From CAXBCP01 sp963974055 (GTDB taxonomy: Bacteria > Pseudomonadota > Alphaproteobacteria > MPNO01 > UBA830), in assembly GCA_963974055.1 (NCBI GenBank), contig CAXBCP010000006.1:62001-126000 (forward strand): DNA of 64,000 nt. Reading direction: 5' to 3'. The translations under genes and the position numbers were made by a program. The notes beneath the pieces were generated by a model that saw nothing but the letters and a program-made list of their open reading frames with translations, had not been told where the DNA came from and made no database searches. Positions 8,180-15,988 of this stretch are shown piece after piece; the first letter of the stretch is position 1; each line of letters opens with the position of its first letter.

Positions 8180-8196
8180 ATGCAATAATCGTGCCA
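8180..8196 (-). promoter_or_regulatory. Sigma-54 (-24/-12) promoter of the PEP-CTERM operon
   Basis: On the minus strand the sequence TGGCACGATTATTGCAT is a full match to the TGGCACG-N4-TTGCA consensus. GG (8195-8194) and GC (8183-8182) are separated by exactly 10 nt. Transcription would start near 8170, giving a leader of about 140 nt to the small-gene ATG at 8032. Confidence 0.88.
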
Positions 8197-8203
8197 GTTG
8201 AGA

Positions 8204-8227
8204 GAAACCCCTGATTCTCGGGGTTTT
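8204..8227. other. GC-stem hairpin between enhancer and sigma-54 core promoter
   Basis: AAACCCC (8205-8211) pairs with GGGGTTT (8220-8226) around an 8-nt loop. It lies within the 62-nt spacer between the shared upstream element and the -24 box. It might be a remnant terminator or an architectural element. Confidence 0.4.
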
Positions 8228-8258
8228 CTGCAAGAAGGGTGTAGGAATTCGGGGTGTT

Positions 8259-8279
8259 TGTAAAATAATCCGACACTCC
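8259..8279 (-). promoter_or_regulatory. Upstream activating element shared with the second PEP-CTERM gene
   Basis: Minus-strand GGAG followed by TGTCGGATTATTTTACA, identical at 20 of 21 positions to 39047-39067. It sits exactly 62 nt before the -24 box, as does the other copy. Probable binding site of a sigma-54 enhancer-binding protein. Confidence 0.8.
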
Positions 8280-8438
8280 GTTAAATTTCAAGACAAGGTT
8301 GTCAGCGCATCGCCGAGGCGAGCAACCCTCAACTCTTCCTGCATAAGTGCCGGGTGTTTCCAAGTATTTAAAAATATTGGTTAAAACTCCCTTTAGGATA
8401 TAGGACGAAATTAATCCCTTTATAGTGATGGCGGACCC

Positions 8439-8466
8439 TTGACAGACCGGCACGATGCCCTATTTT
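8439..8466 (+). promoter_or_regulatory. Putative sigma-70 promoter of the suf operon
   Basis: A consensus -35 TTGACA (8439-8444), 16 nt spacer and TATTTT (8461-8466, 4 of 6) predict a transcript start near 8473. The leader would be about 40 nt before the Rrf2 ATG. Confidence 0.55.
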
Positions 8467-8503
8467 CCGAATAGTACCGATATGGTTCGAATTCAGTTAG
8501 AGA

Positions 8504-8516
8504 ATTGAAATTCAAT
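8504..8516. promoter_or_regulatory. Palindrome overlapping the Rrf2 start codon
   Basis: ATTGAA-A-TTCAAT is a perfect 6-bp inverted repeat that includes the first two bases of the ATG at 8515. It is a candidate autoregulatory site for the Rrf2 protein, either alone or as one half-site. Confidence 0.45.
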
Positions 8517-8973
8517 GATTAAATTGAGCCGCATGGCCGATTACGGTGTGATATTGATGGTTCAGCTTGCACGGGCACCCGGACAGGTGACAACGGCGGC
8601 CGAAATGACGGTGTCGACGGCGCTGCCCGGGCCGACGGTGAGCAAGCTGCTGAAGCAGCTTTCCCGCGCGGGTCTGCTGGATTCGCAGCGCGGCACCCAT
8701 GGCGGGTACGTGCTTTCCCGGGCGATCGACGAAATATCGGTCGCGGATATCGTCTCGGCGCTGGATGGACCGATTGCACTGACCGAATGCATGACGGCGG
8801 ATGGAGTCGTTTGCGAAATCGAAGCGTTGTGCCCGACGCGGACCAACTGGCGCCAGATCAACAACGCGCTTGTCGATGCGCTTGATAGCGTTTCCCTGGC
8901 GGAAATGGCGCGCCCCGTGTTCGATACGGCACCCTTGTCTGCGCCGCAGGCAAGCGCGACGGCCAGCGTTTAA
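8515..8973 (+). CDS. Rrf2-family Fe-S regulator of the SUF operon
   Basis: 152 residues. The N-terminal winged HTH begins IKLSRMADYGVILMVQLA, with recognition region PTVSKLLKQLSRAGLL and the GGYVLSR wing. Three cysteines, C92, C100 and C106, match the spacing of Fe-S cluster ligands in IscR/SufR-like Rrf2 proteins. This suggests a cluster-sensing repressor. It is the first gene of the SUF operon, 12 bp before sufB, as in many alphaproteobacteria. It probably lowers suf expression when clusters are plentiful (inference from family). The start codon lies in an inverted repeat, which fits autoregulation. Confidence 0.9.
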   Translation: MIKLSRMADYGVILMVQLARAPGQVTTAAEMTVSTALPGPTVSKLLKQLSRAGLLDSQRGTHGGYVLSRAIDEISVADIVSALDGPIALTECMTADGVVCEIEALCPTRTNWRQINNALVDALDSVSLAEMARPVFDTAPLSAPQASATASV

Positions 8974-8985
8974 GGAGAGACTGGA

Positions 8986-10446
8986 ATGACGCCCCCTGCA
9001 GAAACCGCGACAGTGCTCGAAGATGCAGCCAAGAAACGCGAGTACAAATACGGTTTCAATACCGATATCGAAACCGAGTTCGCGCCGAAGGGTCTGAACG
9101 AGGATATCGTCCGGTTCATATCCGGCAAGAAGGGCGAGCCCGAATGGCTCCTCGACTGGCGGCTGACGTCGTATCGTCACTGGCTGACGATGACCGAGCC
9201 GAAATGGGCATTCGTGAACTACCCCGAAATCGATTTCCAGGACGCCTATTATTTCGCTGCGCCGAAGCGGGACGAGGACAAGCCGCAAAGTCTCGATGAA
9301 GTGGACCCGAAGCTTCTCGAAACATATGAGAAACTGGGCATCCCGCTGGCGGAACAGGCCATTCTGGCCGGTGTCGCCGTGGATGCCGTGTTCGATAGTG
9401 TGTCGGTTGCAACGACGTTTAAGGAAAAACTGACCGAAGCAGGGGTTGTGTTCTGCCCGATTTCGGAAGCGGTCCAGAGCCATCCCGAACTGGTGCGTAA
9501 ATATCTCGGCTCGGTCGTGCCGTTTGCGGACAATTACTATGCGACGCTTAATTCGGCCGTATTCAGCGACGGCACGTTTGTCTACGTGCCCAAAGGGGTG
9601 CGCTGCCCGATGGAATTGAGCACCTATTTCCGCATCAATGCGGCGAATACGGGGCAGTTCGAGCGGACGCTTATCATCGCCGACGAAGGCAGCTACGTGA
9701 GTTACCTCGAAGGCTGCACGGCGCCGATGCGCGACGAAAACCAGCTTCATGCCGCCGTGGTGGAACTGATCGCGATGGACGATGCGGAAATCAAGTATTC
9801 AACCGTTCAGAACTGGTATCCCGGTGACGAGGACGGCAAGGGCGGCATCTACAATTTTGTGACCAAGCGCGGCGTCTGCCGCGGACGGAGTTCGAAGATT
9901 TCCTGGACACAGGTCGAGACCGGCTCGGCGGTAACGTGGAAATATCCGAGCTGTATTCTCGAAGGCGACAACTCCGTCGGCGAATTCTATTCGGTTGCCA
10001 TCACCAATAACTACCAGCAGGCCGATACCGGCACGAAGATGATCCATGTCGGCAAGAACACAAAAAGCACCATCATCTCGAAGGGAATATCCGCCGGTCA
10101 CGGCCAGAACACCTATCGCGGACTGGTCAAGGCGCTGGCGGGGGCCGATGGCGCGCGAAACTACACGCAGTGCGATTCCCTGTTGATCGGCGACGAATGC
10201 GGCGCGCATACGGTTCCCTATATCGAGGTTTCCAACCCCGGCGCCCAGGTCGAGCATGAGGCGACGACATCCAAGATCAGTGAGGATCAGCTTTTTTACT
10301 GCCAGCAGCGCGGTCTCGACCCCGAAGCGGCGGTATCGCTGATCGTCAACGGGTTCTGCAAGGAGGTTCTGAAGGAGCTTCCGATGGAATTCGCAGTAGA
10401 GGCACAAAAGCTGTTGGGCGTGACGCTCGAAGGCAGCGTGGGATAA
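8986..10446 (+). CDS. sufB: Fe-S cluster assembly protein SufB
   Basis: 486 residues, normal for SufB. It shows the family blocks NYYATLNSAVFSDGTFVYVPKGVRCPMELSTYFRIN (quoted in part: PKGVRCPMELSTYFRIN), SYLEGCTAP, the long right-handed beta-helix core, and a C-terminal EHEATTSKIS followed by FYCQQRGLD. SufB forms the SufBC2D scaffold that builds [4Fe-4S] clusters in the cytoplasm and receives persulfide from SufS via SufU/E. The C-terminal region contains the conserved acidic and His residues next to SKISEDQLFY. The start has AAGGAGAG at good spacing. It is followed after 9 bp by sufC. Confidence 0.97.
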   Translation: MTPPAETATVLEDAAKKREYKYGFNTDIETEFAPKGLNEDIVRFISGKKGEPEWLLDWRLTSYRHWLTMTEPKWAFVNYPEIDFQDAYYFAAPKRDEDKPQSLDEVDPKLLETYEKLGIPLAEQAILAGVAVDAVFDSVSVATTFKEKLTEAGVVFCPISEAVQSHPELVRKYLGSVVPFADNYYATLNSAVFSDGTFVYVPKGVRCPMELSTYFRINAANTGQFERTLIIADEGSYVSYLEGCTAPMRDENQLHAAVVELIAMDDAEIKYSTVQNWYPGDEDGKGGIYNFVTKRGVCRGRSSKISWTQVETGSAVTWKYPSCILEGDNSVGEFYSVAITNNYQQADTGTKMIHVGKNTKSTIISKGISAGHGQNTYRGLVKALAGADGARNYTQCDSLLIGDECGAHTVPYIEVSNPGAQVEHEATTSKISEDQLFYCQQRGLDPEAAVSLIVNGFCKEVLKELPMEFAVEAQKLLGVTLEGSVG

Positions 10447-10455
10447 GGAACGAAG

Positions 10456-11226
10456 ATGAGCTTTCTGTCAGTAAAAGACCTGCATGTTTCCGTCGGCGGC
10501 AAGGAGATCCTGCGCGGCATCGACCTTGAAATCGGCGAAGGTGAAATTCACGCGGTAATGGGGCCGAACGGCTCCGGAAAAAGCACCCTGTCCTACGTGT
10601 TGTCGGGCCGGGAAGGGTATGATGTCACCAAGGGTGAAGTTTCGTTCAAGGGGCAGGACGTGCTCGGCATGGCGCCGCATGAACGGGCGGCTGCAGGTAT
10701 ATATCTGGCCTTCCAGTACCCGGTCGAAATCCCCGGCGTGTCGAACCTGACCTTCCTGAAAACCGCGGTGAACGCAGTGCGCGTGGCGCGGGGCGAAGAA
10801 GAGCTCGATGCCCTCAACTTCCTGAAATTCGCACGCGAAAAGGGCAATATCCTTGAAATGAAGGATGAACTGCTCAAGCGTCCGGTAAATGTCGGATTTT
10901 CCGGGGGCGAGAAAAAACGCAACGAGATTTTCCAGATGGCGATGCTTGAGCCGACGCTCGCCATTCTCGACGAAACCGATTCCGGGCTCGATATCGACGC
11001 GCTTCGTATCGTGTCCGAGGGCGTCAACAAGTTGCGCGCGCCGGACCGCTCGATGATCGTGATCACGCATTACCAGCGGTTGCTCGATCATATCGTGCCC
11101 GATTACGTGCATGTGCTGGCGAAGGGCCGGTTTGTCGCCAGTGGCGGCAAGGAACTCGCGCACGAGCTCGAAAAGGACGGTTATGCGAAATTCGGCATCG
11201 AAGACGACGCTTCGGCCGCCGCCTAG
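10456..11226 (+). CDS. sufC: Fe-S assembly ATPase SufC
   Basis: 256 residues, an ABC-type ATPase without membrane partner. Walker A is GPNGSGKST at 36-44, the signature is FSGGEKKRNE, and Walker B with the SufC-specific end is LAILDETDSGLD. It binds SufB and SufD and drives the conformational change needed for cluster assembly. The position between sufB and sufD is the standard order. Confidence 0.97.
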   Translation: MSFLSVKDLHVSVGGKEILRGIDLEIGEGEIHAVMGPNGSGKSTLSYVLSGREGYDVTKGEVSFKGQDVLGMAPHERAAAGIYLAFQYPVEIPGVSNLTFLKTAVNAVRVARGEEELDALNFLKFAREKGNILEMKDELLKRPVNVGFSGGEKKRNEIFQMAMLEPTLAILDETDSGLDIDALRIVSEGVNKLRAPDRSMIVITHYQRLLDHIVPDYVHVLAKGRFVASGGKELAHELEKDGYAKFGIEDDASAAA

Positions 11227-11240
11227 GACATCATAAATCC

Positions 11241-12545
11241 ATGACGCAGAACGAAAATACCGCCCGGATTGTGGAGAGCTTCGAGCAGGCCAAAAACGGC
11301 CTTCCGGGGGGCTGGCTTGCCGGCGCCCGCGACGGGGCAATCCATAATTTCGCCGAGGCAGGATTTCCGACGCCCCGGACGGAAGCCTGGAAATATACCA
11401 ACCTCAACCGCCTTGCCCGGGCCGAATTCGACCCGTTGGCGGATATCTCTCTGCCTGACCTGAATGACTGGTCGGCGCTGTTTGTCGAGGGCTGCGACCG
11501 GATCGTGATCGTCAATGGGCGCTTCGATGCCGGCGCATCGGCCATCGGCGACCTTCCCGATGGTGTAACTGTATCGCCTTTGTCGGCGGCGGTTGAGGAG
11601 ATCGACCCGGCGCTTGAAAAAGACCTCGCGCAGATTGCGCCGGAGGACGGCGCACCGCTGGTTGCGCTGAATACCGCATTCATGCGGGACGGCCTGGTGG
11701 TCAGGGTGGCAAACGGCGTTGTGCTGCCGCGTCCGGTACAGGTCGTCCATATCGTCGATGGCGGCACGGCGGCAATTGCGGTTCATCCGCGTACGCTGGT
11801 AATCGCGGGCGAAAACAGTGCCGTGACGGTTATCGAGACCTTTGCCGGCGGGGCCGATACGAGCTACTGGACGAACGCGGTGAGCGAAATACGGGTCGGC
11901 AGGAACGCGTCCGTGTCCCACATCAAACGGCAGTCTGAATCCGTGTCGGCGTACCATACCGCACTGACCCAGGTCCGCCTGGACCGCGACGCCCGTTTTT
12001 CGTCCCTGGCGCTTGCGGTCGGCGCGCTGCTGTCGCGCAACGAAGTCAATGTGGCGTTTGAAGGCGAGGGCGCGGCATGCACATTGGCCGGCGGCGCGCT
12101 TCTGCGCGGGCGCCAGCACGCGGACAGTACGACAGTGGCCGATCACGGCGTGCCGCATACCAGTAGCAGCCAGATTTTCCGCAACGTGCTGGACGATAAT
12201 TCGCGCTCGGTCTTTCAGGGCGGGGTTATCGTGCGTCCTGACGCGCAGAAGACGGATTCCGCGCAATCGAACCGGAATTTGCTGCTCTCCGCCGGCGCAC
12301 AGGCGGATTCCAAGCCCGAACTCCAGATCTTCGCCGATGACGTGAAATGCGCCCATGGGGCGACCGTGGGCGACCTGGATGAGGCGGCCATGTTCTATCT
12401 GGAAAGTCGTGGTATCCCGCCGCATCAGGCGAAGTCGCTGTTGATTGGGGCCTTCGTCGGTGAAATTTTCGACGGCATGCCCGAAGGGGCCGTCCGCGCG
12501 CATATCGAAACCGCGGTTGCCGATTGGATGTCGGGGGCAAAATGA
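11241..12545 (+). CDS. sufD: Fe-S assembly scaffold SufD
   Basis: 434 residues, a paralogue of SufB with the same beta-helix core. Typical features are RTEAWKYTN near the N-terminus, HTSSSQIFRNVLDDNSRSVF (quoted up to 20 residues), KCAHGATVGDLDE with the conserved Cys-His pair, and ESRGIPPHQAKSLL near the end. It pairs with SufB on a SufC dimer and helps in iron entry. Its stop overlaps the sufS start (ATGA). Confidence 0.95.
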   Translation: MTQNENTARIVESFEQAKNGLPGGWLAGARDGAIHNFAEAGFPTPRTEAWKYTNLNRLARAEFDPLADISLPDLNDWSALFVEGCDRIVIVNGRFDAGASAIGDLPDGVTVSPLSAAVEEIDPALEKDLAQIAPEDGAPLVALNTAFMRDGLVVRVANGVVLPRPVQVVHIVDGGTAAIAVHPRTLVIAGENSAVTVIETFAGGADTSYWTNAVSEIRVGRNASVSHIKRQSESVSAYHTALTQVRLDRDARFSSLALAVGALLSRNEVNVAFEGEGAACTLAGGALLRGRQHADSTTVADHGVPHTSSSQIFRNVLDDNSRSVFQGGVIVRPDAQKTDSAQSNRNLLLSAGAQADSKPELQIFADDVKCAHGATVGDLDEAAMFYLESRGIPPHQAKSLLIGAFVGEIFDGMPEGAVRAHIETAVADWMSGAK

Positions 12546-13774
12546 CGTCAAACGGCACATATCCCATCGACCGTATCCGAAAGGACTTTCCGATCCTGTC
12601 GGAACTGGTGCGTGGCAAGCCGCTGGTCTATCTCGACAACGGTGCCAGCGCCCAGAAGCCGTCGGCCGTTATCGACCGGATCGGTAAAACCTATGAAACC
12701 GAATATGCGAACGTGCATCGCGGCGTCCACTATATGAGCCAGAAGGCCACGGATGCCATGGAAGCGGCGCGTGTAAAGGCGCAGGCGTTCCTGAACGCTG
12801 CCGACGAGAAGGAGATTATCTTCGTCCGCGGGGCCACCGAGGGGATCAATCTCGTTGCCTCGAGCTGGGGCAGGGCAAACCTGTCGGCGGGGGATGAAAT
12901 CGTCCTGTCTGTGCTGGAACACCATTCGAACATCGTGCCGTGGCAGATGATCGCCGAACAGACAGGAGCGGTGATCAAAGTCGTTCCGATTGACGATAGC
13001 GGCACGTTTCTGACCGAGGAATACGAGAAGCTATTGTCGCCGCGCACGAAAATCGTCGCGGTAACCCATGTATCGAATGCCCTGGGGACAATCGTGCCGG
13101 TGGCGGAGGTTATTCGTCTCGCGCATGCGCAGGGCGCGCTGGTGCTCCTCGACGGCTGCCAGGCGGTACCGCATATCCCGGTTGATGTGCAGGCGCTTGA
13201 TGTGGATTTCTATGTCTTCTCCGGCCACAAGCTTTACGGGCCGAGCGGGATTGGTGTTCTCTACGGCAAGGAGGCGCTGCTGGAGGCGATGCCGCCCTAT
13301 CAGGGTGGCGGCGAAATGATCGACCGGGTGACGTTCGAGAAGACGACCTATGCCGACCTGCCGTTCAAGTTTGAAGCGGGCACGCCCCACATCGCCGGGA
13401 TTATCGCGCTGGGGGCTGCGATCGACTATCTGAACGGCATCGGGTTCGAGGCGATCGCGGCCCATGAACACGATCTGCTGGAATATGCCACCGAACGGCT
13501 GGTTGCCATGAACAGCGTCAATATCGTCGGGACTGCATCCGAAAAGGCTGCAATCCTGTCCTTCAATATCAACGATGTGCATCCCCATGATGTTGGCACA
13601 ATTCTGGACTATGACGGGATTGCCGTGCGCACGGGACACCACTGTGCGCAGCCGGTGATGGACCGGTTCGATGTCGCAGCCACGGTGCGGGCGTCTTTCG
13701 GGCTGTACAATACGCGGGAAGAGGTCGATGCGCTGGTCGACGGGATCAAACGTGTGCGGGAGATGTTCGCATGA
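12542..13774 (+). CDS. sufS: Cysteine desulfurase SufS
   Basis: 410 residues, a PLP-dependent group II cysteine desulfurase. It starts with the family-typical FPIL and LVYLDNGASAQKP. The PLP-binding lysine is K230 in SGHKLYGPSGIG, and the active-site cysteine is C368 in RTGHHCAQPVM. It takes sulfur from cysteine as a persulfide for SufU/SufB. The ATG overlaps the sufD stop; an upstream in-frame start would only extend into sufD. Its own stop overlaps sufU by the same ATGA arrangement. Confidence 0.96.
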   Translation: MTSNGTYPIDRIRKDFPILSELVRGKPLVYLDNGASAQKPSAVIDRIGKTYETEYANVHRGVHYMSQKATDAMEAARVKAQAFLNAADEKEIIFVRGATEGINLVASSWGRANLSAGDEIVLSVLEHHSNIVPWQMIAEQTGAVIKVVPIDDSGTFLTEEYEKLLSPRTKIVAVTHVSNALGTIVPVAEVIRLAHAQGALVLLDGCQAVPHIPVDVQALDVDFYVFSGHKLYGPSGIGVLYGKEALLEAMPPYQGGGEMIDRVTFEKTTYADLPFKFEAGTPHIAGIIALGAAIDYLNGIGFEAIAAHEHDLLEYATERLVAMNSVNIVGTASEKAAILSFNINDVHPHDVGTILDYDGIAVRTGHHCAQPVMDRFDVAATVRASFGLYNTREEVDALVDGIKRVREMFA

Positions 13775-14223
13775 CCGTCGATCTCCGCGATCTCTATCAG
13801 GAGATTATCCTGGAACATAGCCGGAAGCCGAAGAATTCGGGGGTTCTGGAAGAGGCGACCGGGGAAGCGCAGGGCAATAATCCGCTCTGCGGCGACCGGG
13901 TTACCGTCTATGTAAAGCTGGAGGGAGATCGCATTGCGGATGCACGGTTCGAGGCGCGCGGTTGCGCGATTTCCGTGGCGTCGGCGTCGATGATGACCGA
14001 AATTCTCAAGGGCATGACGGTCGATGAAGCGATCGCTGCCTTCGACCGCTTTCAGACACAGCTTACATCGAAGGAAGCGCCGGAACTGGCGGAAGACGAC
14101 GAACTGGCCGCCCTGATGGGTGTTCGCGAATTTCCGACGCGGATTAAATGCGCGACCCTGCCATGGCATACGTTTCGCGCCGCGTTGGCCGGAACGGACG
14201 AAAACAGCATAACAACAGAGTAA
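13771..14223 (+). CDS. sufU: SufU-type NifU/IscU-like scaffold or sulfur acceptor
   Basis: 150 residues. Conserved ligands C40 (with D42), C65 and C127 occur in the SufU contexts NPLCGDR, EARGCAIS and RIKCATLPW. It also has the roughly 20-residue insertion region before the last Cys that marks SufU rather than IscU. SufU is a zinc-bound sulfur acceptor for SufS in Firmicutes and occurs in alphaproteobacterial suf operons in place of SufE. No sufE is seen in the window. Its start overlaps the sufS stop. Confidence 0.92.
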   Translation: MTVDLRDLYQEIILEHSRKPKNSGVLEEATGEAQGNNPLCGDRVTVYVKLEGDRIADARFEARGCAISVASASMMTEILKGMTVDEAIAAFDRFQTQLTSKEAPELAEDDELAALMGVREFPTRIKCATLPWHTFRAALAGTDENSITTE

Positions 14224-14231
14224 GTGACGTG

Positions 14232-14612
14232 ATGGATGAAACTGTTCAGGACACGCCGCCCGGCACTATTGCCGACGAAGGCGTGGACAACGCCGCCGGA
14301 ACCCCGCAGGAGACCCTCAAGCAGGAGGTCATTGCGGCGATAAGCGAAATTTTCGACCCGGAGATTCCGGTCAATATTTATGAACTCGGACTGATATACG
14401 ACGTTCATGTATCGGAAGAATCCAAGGTCGAACTGGTGATGACGCTGACATCGCCGCATTGTCCGGTCGCCGAGATTCTTCCCGGACAGGTGAAGTCCCG
14501 GGTTGAACTGGTCGAGGGCGTGGGCGAAGTCGATCTGGAACTGACGTGGGAGCCGCCATGGAGCCCGGAATTAATGTCGGAAGCAGCAAAACTCGAACTC
14601 GGTTTCATGTGA
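14232..14612 (+). CDS. sufT: SufT/MIP18-family Fe-S assembly protein (DUF59)
   Basis: 126 residues. A low-complexity acidic N-terminus (about 1-30) leads into the DUF59 domain: IFDPEIPVNIYELGLIYDV, MTLTSPHCPV with the conserved Cys, and a C-terminal LTWEPPWSPELMSE. SufT-like proteins help in Fe-S protein maturation and are common at the end of suf operons. The start is ATG 14232; GTG 14229, directly upstream in frame, is an alternative. The gene begins 8 bp after sufU. Confidence 0.9.
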   Translation: MDETVQDTPPGTIADEGVDNAAGTPQETLKQEVIAAISEIFDPEIPVNIYELGLIYDVHVSEESKVELVMTLTSPHCPVAEILPGQVKSRVELVEGVGEVDLELTWEPPWSPELMSEAAKLELGFM

Positions 14613-14664
14613 GTAGAGACGTTAACCTTCTCTTGTAACTTGCTGATTAAACACAGGTATTGAT

Positions 14665-15000
14665 ATGTCAAATTCCCTTATGTCCCTGACGGATGCTGCG
14701 GCAGAACGTGTAAAGCATCTGATGAGTAGCAGAACCGAACCGGCGACCGGATTGCGTATTGGTGTGCGCACCGGCGGCTGTTCCGGGATGGCCTATTCCA
14801 TGGATTTTGCAAATGAAAAGGAGCCCCTCGACGAGGTTGTCGAAGAAAAGGGCGTGACGCTGTTTGTCGATACCAAGGCGCTTATGTTCCTGATCGGGAC
14901 CGAAATGGACTATGTCGAAGACAAGCTTCAGTCGGGGTTCGTTTTCAACAACCCGAATGAAAAGGGTCGCTGCGGCTGCGGCGAGTCGTTTCACGTATAA
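14665..15000 (+). CDS. sufA: A-type Fe-S carrier (SufA/IscA family)
   Basis: 111 residues with the HesB/IscA fold and the three conserved cysteines C39 (GGCSGM), C103 and C105 (RCGCGESF). A-type carriers receive clusters from SufBCD and pass them to apoproteins. It is the last gene of the suf operon, 52 bp after sufT, and is followed by a terminator. Sequence alone cannot separate SufA from ErpA; the operon position favours SufA. Confidence 0.93.
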   Translation: MSNSLMSLTDAAAERVKHLMSSRTEPATGLRIGVRTGGCSGMAYSMDFANEKEPLDEVVEEKGVTLFVDTKALMFLIGTEMDYVEDKLQSGFVFNNPNEKGRCGCGESFHV

Positions 15001-15051
15001 TGTCGGCAGGCGTCCGATTGCGGGCCGGCCCGGGACGGGAAAAACGATCTG

Positions 15052-15080
15052 ACGGCGGGAATTTCCCGCCGTTTTCTTTT
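15052..15080 (+). terminator. Terminator after the suf operon
   Basis: ACGGCGGGA pairs with TCCCGCCGT around a 3-nt loop and is followed by TTTTCTTTT. Confidence 0.85.
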
Positions 15081-15100
15081 GGCGAAAAGGGAGAAGTGCA

Positions 15101-15721
15101 GTGGTGAAGGTATATGCGATTGACGGTGTCGTTCCGGTGGTTCATCCGACGGCCTATGTTCATCCGACAGCAGTTCTGATCGGCGATGTCATAATCGGCC
15201 CGGAATGTTACATCGGACCCTCCGCGTCGATCAGGGCCGATTTCGGCCAGTTCAGGATGGGGCGCGGCAGCAACTTCCAGGACAACTGCACGTCTCACAC
15301 CTTCGCCGGCGGCGACGTCGTTCTCGGCGAATACTGCAATATCGGTCATGGGGCTGTGCTGCACGGCTCGATCCTCCACGATCGGGTTCTGGTCGGTATG
15401 AATGCCGTGGTGATGGATGGCGCCGAAATTCACGATTACGCGCTTGTTGCGGCGCTTGCCTTCATCCCGGCGGCGATGGTCGTTCCGTCCGGTGTCGTTG
15501 CCGCGGGAGCGCCGGCCAAGATATTGCGGGACCTGACGGACCAGGAAAAACAGTGGATGGCGGATGGGACCCGCGACTATGTCAATCTGACTGCACGATG
15601 CCGCAATACGATGACGGAAACCGAGGCGCTGACCGAAATCGACAGCACGGAGCCGCGAATACACATCGATGGCTCGAAGCCGCTCTATATGACGCGGCAG
15701 GACGGCGGGGACGTCAGGTAA
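15101..15721 (+). CDS. paaY: PaaY-like hexapeptide-repeat gamma carbonic anhydrase/thioesterase
   Basis: 206 residues, a left-handed beta-helix protein with hexapeptide repeats (VIIGPECYIGPSASIRADF and similar). Metal ligands H66, H83 and H88 sit in the usual contexts TSHTF and GHGAVLHG. Size and the C-terminal extension match PaaY of phenylacetate degradation, reported as a thioesterase that removes dead-end CoA adducts. No other paa gene is nearby, so the generic gamma-carbonic-anhydrase label is a safe alternative. The start GTG 15101 follows AAGGGAGAAG. Confidence 0.8.
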   Translation: MVKVYAIDGVVPVVHPTAYVHPTAVLIGDVIIGPECYIGPSASIRADFGQFRMGRGSNFQDNCTSHTFAGGDVVLGEYCNIGHGAVLHGSILHDRVLVGMNAVVMDGAEIHDYALVAALAFIPAAMVVPSGVVAAGAPAKILRDLTDQEKQWMADGTRDYVNLTARCRNTMTETEALTEIDSTEPRIHIDGSKPLYMTRQDGGDVR

Positions 15722-15956
15722 AGGCGTTGAAAGTGATCAACGTAAACGTATCGGCGACACCGTCGATAAGCTGCAATTCTTCGGTCACGAAATGTCCGAT
15801 GTCCATGTCGTCGTCCAGGGTACATTTCATCATCAGGTCGTGCTGACCGGATACCGAATAGACTTCGGACACGCAATCCACGTTATCGACCGCCATTGCC
15901 GCGACATCGTAGGCTTTTCCGAGCTGGCATTTCACCATAACGAAAATTGTCTGCAT
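15714..15956 (-). CDS. Stand-alone Lrp/AsnC ligand-binding (RAM) domain protein
   Basis: 80 residues covering only the alpha-beta RAM domain that follows the HTH in Lrp/AsnC proteins: FVMVKCQLGKAYDVA, VYSVSGQHDLMMKC, and TFTLITFNAFT at the end. There is no DNA-binding domain. Such stand-alone proteins form dimers/octamers, bind amino acids, and may modulate full-length Lrp proteins. Its 3' end overlaps the paaY end by 8 bp (convergent). Confidence 0.85.
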   Translation of the reverse strand: MQTIFVMVKCQLGKAYDVAAMAVDNVDCVSEVYSVSGQHDLMMKCTLDDDMDIGHFVTEELQLIDGVADTFTLITFNAFT

Positions 15957-15988
15957 TCTCTCTATTCCCTAGCTCACCGTCCGACTGG

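Larger units (their letters stand above)
8033..8514. other. Regulatory intergenic region between PEP-CTERM and suf operons
   Basis: 482 bp without a convincing gene and visibly AT-richer than its surroundings. It holds, leftward, a sigma-54 promoter, an upstream element shared with the second PEP-CTERM gene and a 17-bp palindrome in the leader. Rightward it holds the suf promoter and an operator-like palindrome. A 91-codon frame across it on the minus strand is rejected because it lies over these elements. Confidence 0.75.

Noticed and set aside
8178..8453. 91-codon minus-strand frame in the region before the suf operon
   Set aside because: It has no ribosome site or recognisable domain and lies exactly over the sigma-54 promoter and its conserved upstream element, which explain the conservation better.
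8512..9750. 412-codon frame antisense to the Rrf2 and sufB genes
   Set aside because: Arises from the codon bias of GC-rich genes on the other strand; sequence is Arg/His-rich and matches nothing.
14163..14178. GGCATACGTTTCGC with GG-N10-GC spacing in sufU
   Set aside because: It is inside the coding region, the -12 part lacks TTGC, and no gene start follows at a suitable distance.
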